This document shows, in pieces, positions 63,741 to 64,000 of a DNA stretch of 64,000 nucleotides. Both the position numbers and the translations under genes were made by a program. This DNA is from Natronincola peptidivorans (GTDB lineage: Bacteria > Bacillota > Clostridia > Peptostreptococcales > Natronincolaceae): NCBI RefSeq assembly GCF_900111615.1, contig NZ_FOHU01000005.1, positions 153,599 to 217,598 on the forward strand. The letters run 5' to 3'. The notes beneath the pieces were generated by a model. That model was not told where the DNA came from. It did not search any database and was given only the letters and a program-made list of their open reading frames with translations. Numbering within the stretch: the first letter of the stretch is position 1; every line of letters starts with the position of its first letter.

Positions 63741-64000
63741 ATGAGATATATAGAAGGCATTCATAGAAAAAGCAAGATTGCCTTACCAGAATATGTAGAT
63801 GACTATGTTACAGAAGATAATCCTGTAAGGATCATAGATACTTTCGTAGAAACAATAGATCTAGGTGAACTAGGATTTAAGAATGCAACCCCAAAAGAGA
63901 GGGGGAGACCTGGGTATAACCCCAAAGACCTACTTAAGCTATACATTTATGGATATATGAACAAAATTACTTCATCAAGAAAATTAGAAAAACAAACCCA
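63741..64000 (+). mobile_element. IS1182-family transposase (partial, continues beyond window)
   Basis: ATG at 63741 with AAGGAGGGTG upstream opens a frame that reads into the right edge (86 codons seen). The N-terminus RYIEGIHRKSKIALPEYVDD, then NPVRIIDTFVETIDLGELGF and GRPGYNPKDLLKLYIYGYMNKITSSRKLE, is the typical opening of IS1182/IS5-superfamily DDE transposases. The catalytic residues are outside the window. Left IS boundary is probably between 63610 and 63700. Confidence 0.9.

Noticed and set aside
1..64000. CRISPR arrays, prophage or conjugative modules
   Set aside because: No series of regularly spaced repeats, no integrase, capsid or mating genes; only one insertion sequence at the right edge.

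Overview
The window is low-GC DNA from an anaerobic Firmicute of the class Clostridia. The signs are the codon and base composition, Shine-Dalgarno sequences close to AGGAGG before most genes, a Ger(x)C spore-germination remnant, a tungsten-type aldehyde:ferredoxin oxidoreductase and a [NiFe] hydrogenase with its maturation genes. An Alkaliphilus-like organism is my guess from memory; the sequence shown here does not prove a genus. I found no rRNA, intact tRNA or CRISPR array.

The centre of the window (about 4.0-30 kb) is an L-rhamnose catabolic island built around a B12-dependent propanediol microcompartment (BMC). A leftward operon from 17.6 to 4.0 kb encodes, in order, a class II aldolase, diol dehydratase PduCDE, reactivase PduGH, adenosyltransferase PduO, aldehyde dehydrogenase PduP, a zinc alcohol dehydrogenase, four hexameric shell proteins, PduL, PduN, PduS and PduT, and it ends at a clear terminator. 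Divergently transcribed are rhamnulokinase (rhaB) and a DeoR-type regulator. Beyond these, leftward genes from 29.9 to 20.3 kb encode a LacI-type regulator, rhamnose isomerase (rhaA), a sugar ABC transporter, a chemoreceptor and rhamnose mutarotase (rhaM). The expected route is rhamnose uptake, mutarotation, isomerisation to rhamnulose, phosphorylation, aldol cleavage to DHAP plus lactaldehyde, reduction to 1,2-propanediol, dehydration to propanal in the BMC, then oxidation to propionyl-CoA and propionyl phosphate or reduction to propanol. Several core enzymes carry short amphipathic helices of the encapsulation-peptide type; on the aldolase the helix is at the C-terminus and on the zinc alcohol dehydrogenase at the N-terminus. 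No PduB is present, and one shell gene has a long charged N-terminal extension plus a strong internal ribosome binding site.

The left flank (0-4 kb) holds small metabolic and membrane genes: a metallo-hydrolase cut by the window edge, two acetyltransferases and an alpha/beta hydrolase. From 30 to 45.7 kb lie a second chemoreceptor, a UPF0316 protein, a DegV protein, a small zinc-ribbon protein, SelO, an iron alcohol dehydrogenase, a MoaD-like protein with an aldehyde:ferredoxin oxidoreductase, a DUF4846 lipoprotein, a slipin and an orphan histidine kinase. From 46 to 50.8 kb are an Fe-S membrane protein with two half-permeases behind a consensus promoter and a C/G-tract palindrome, then a MarR-flavoprotein-nitroreductase operon and a membrane protein.

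From 51 kb to the end are a secreted LysM protein, a broken gerC, a leftward [NiFe]-hydrogenase operon (cytochrome b5-like protein, small and large subunits, protease, HypA-like, HypF, HypC, HypD, HypE), a lipoprotein, and the left end of an IS1182-type insertion sequence cut by the right edge.
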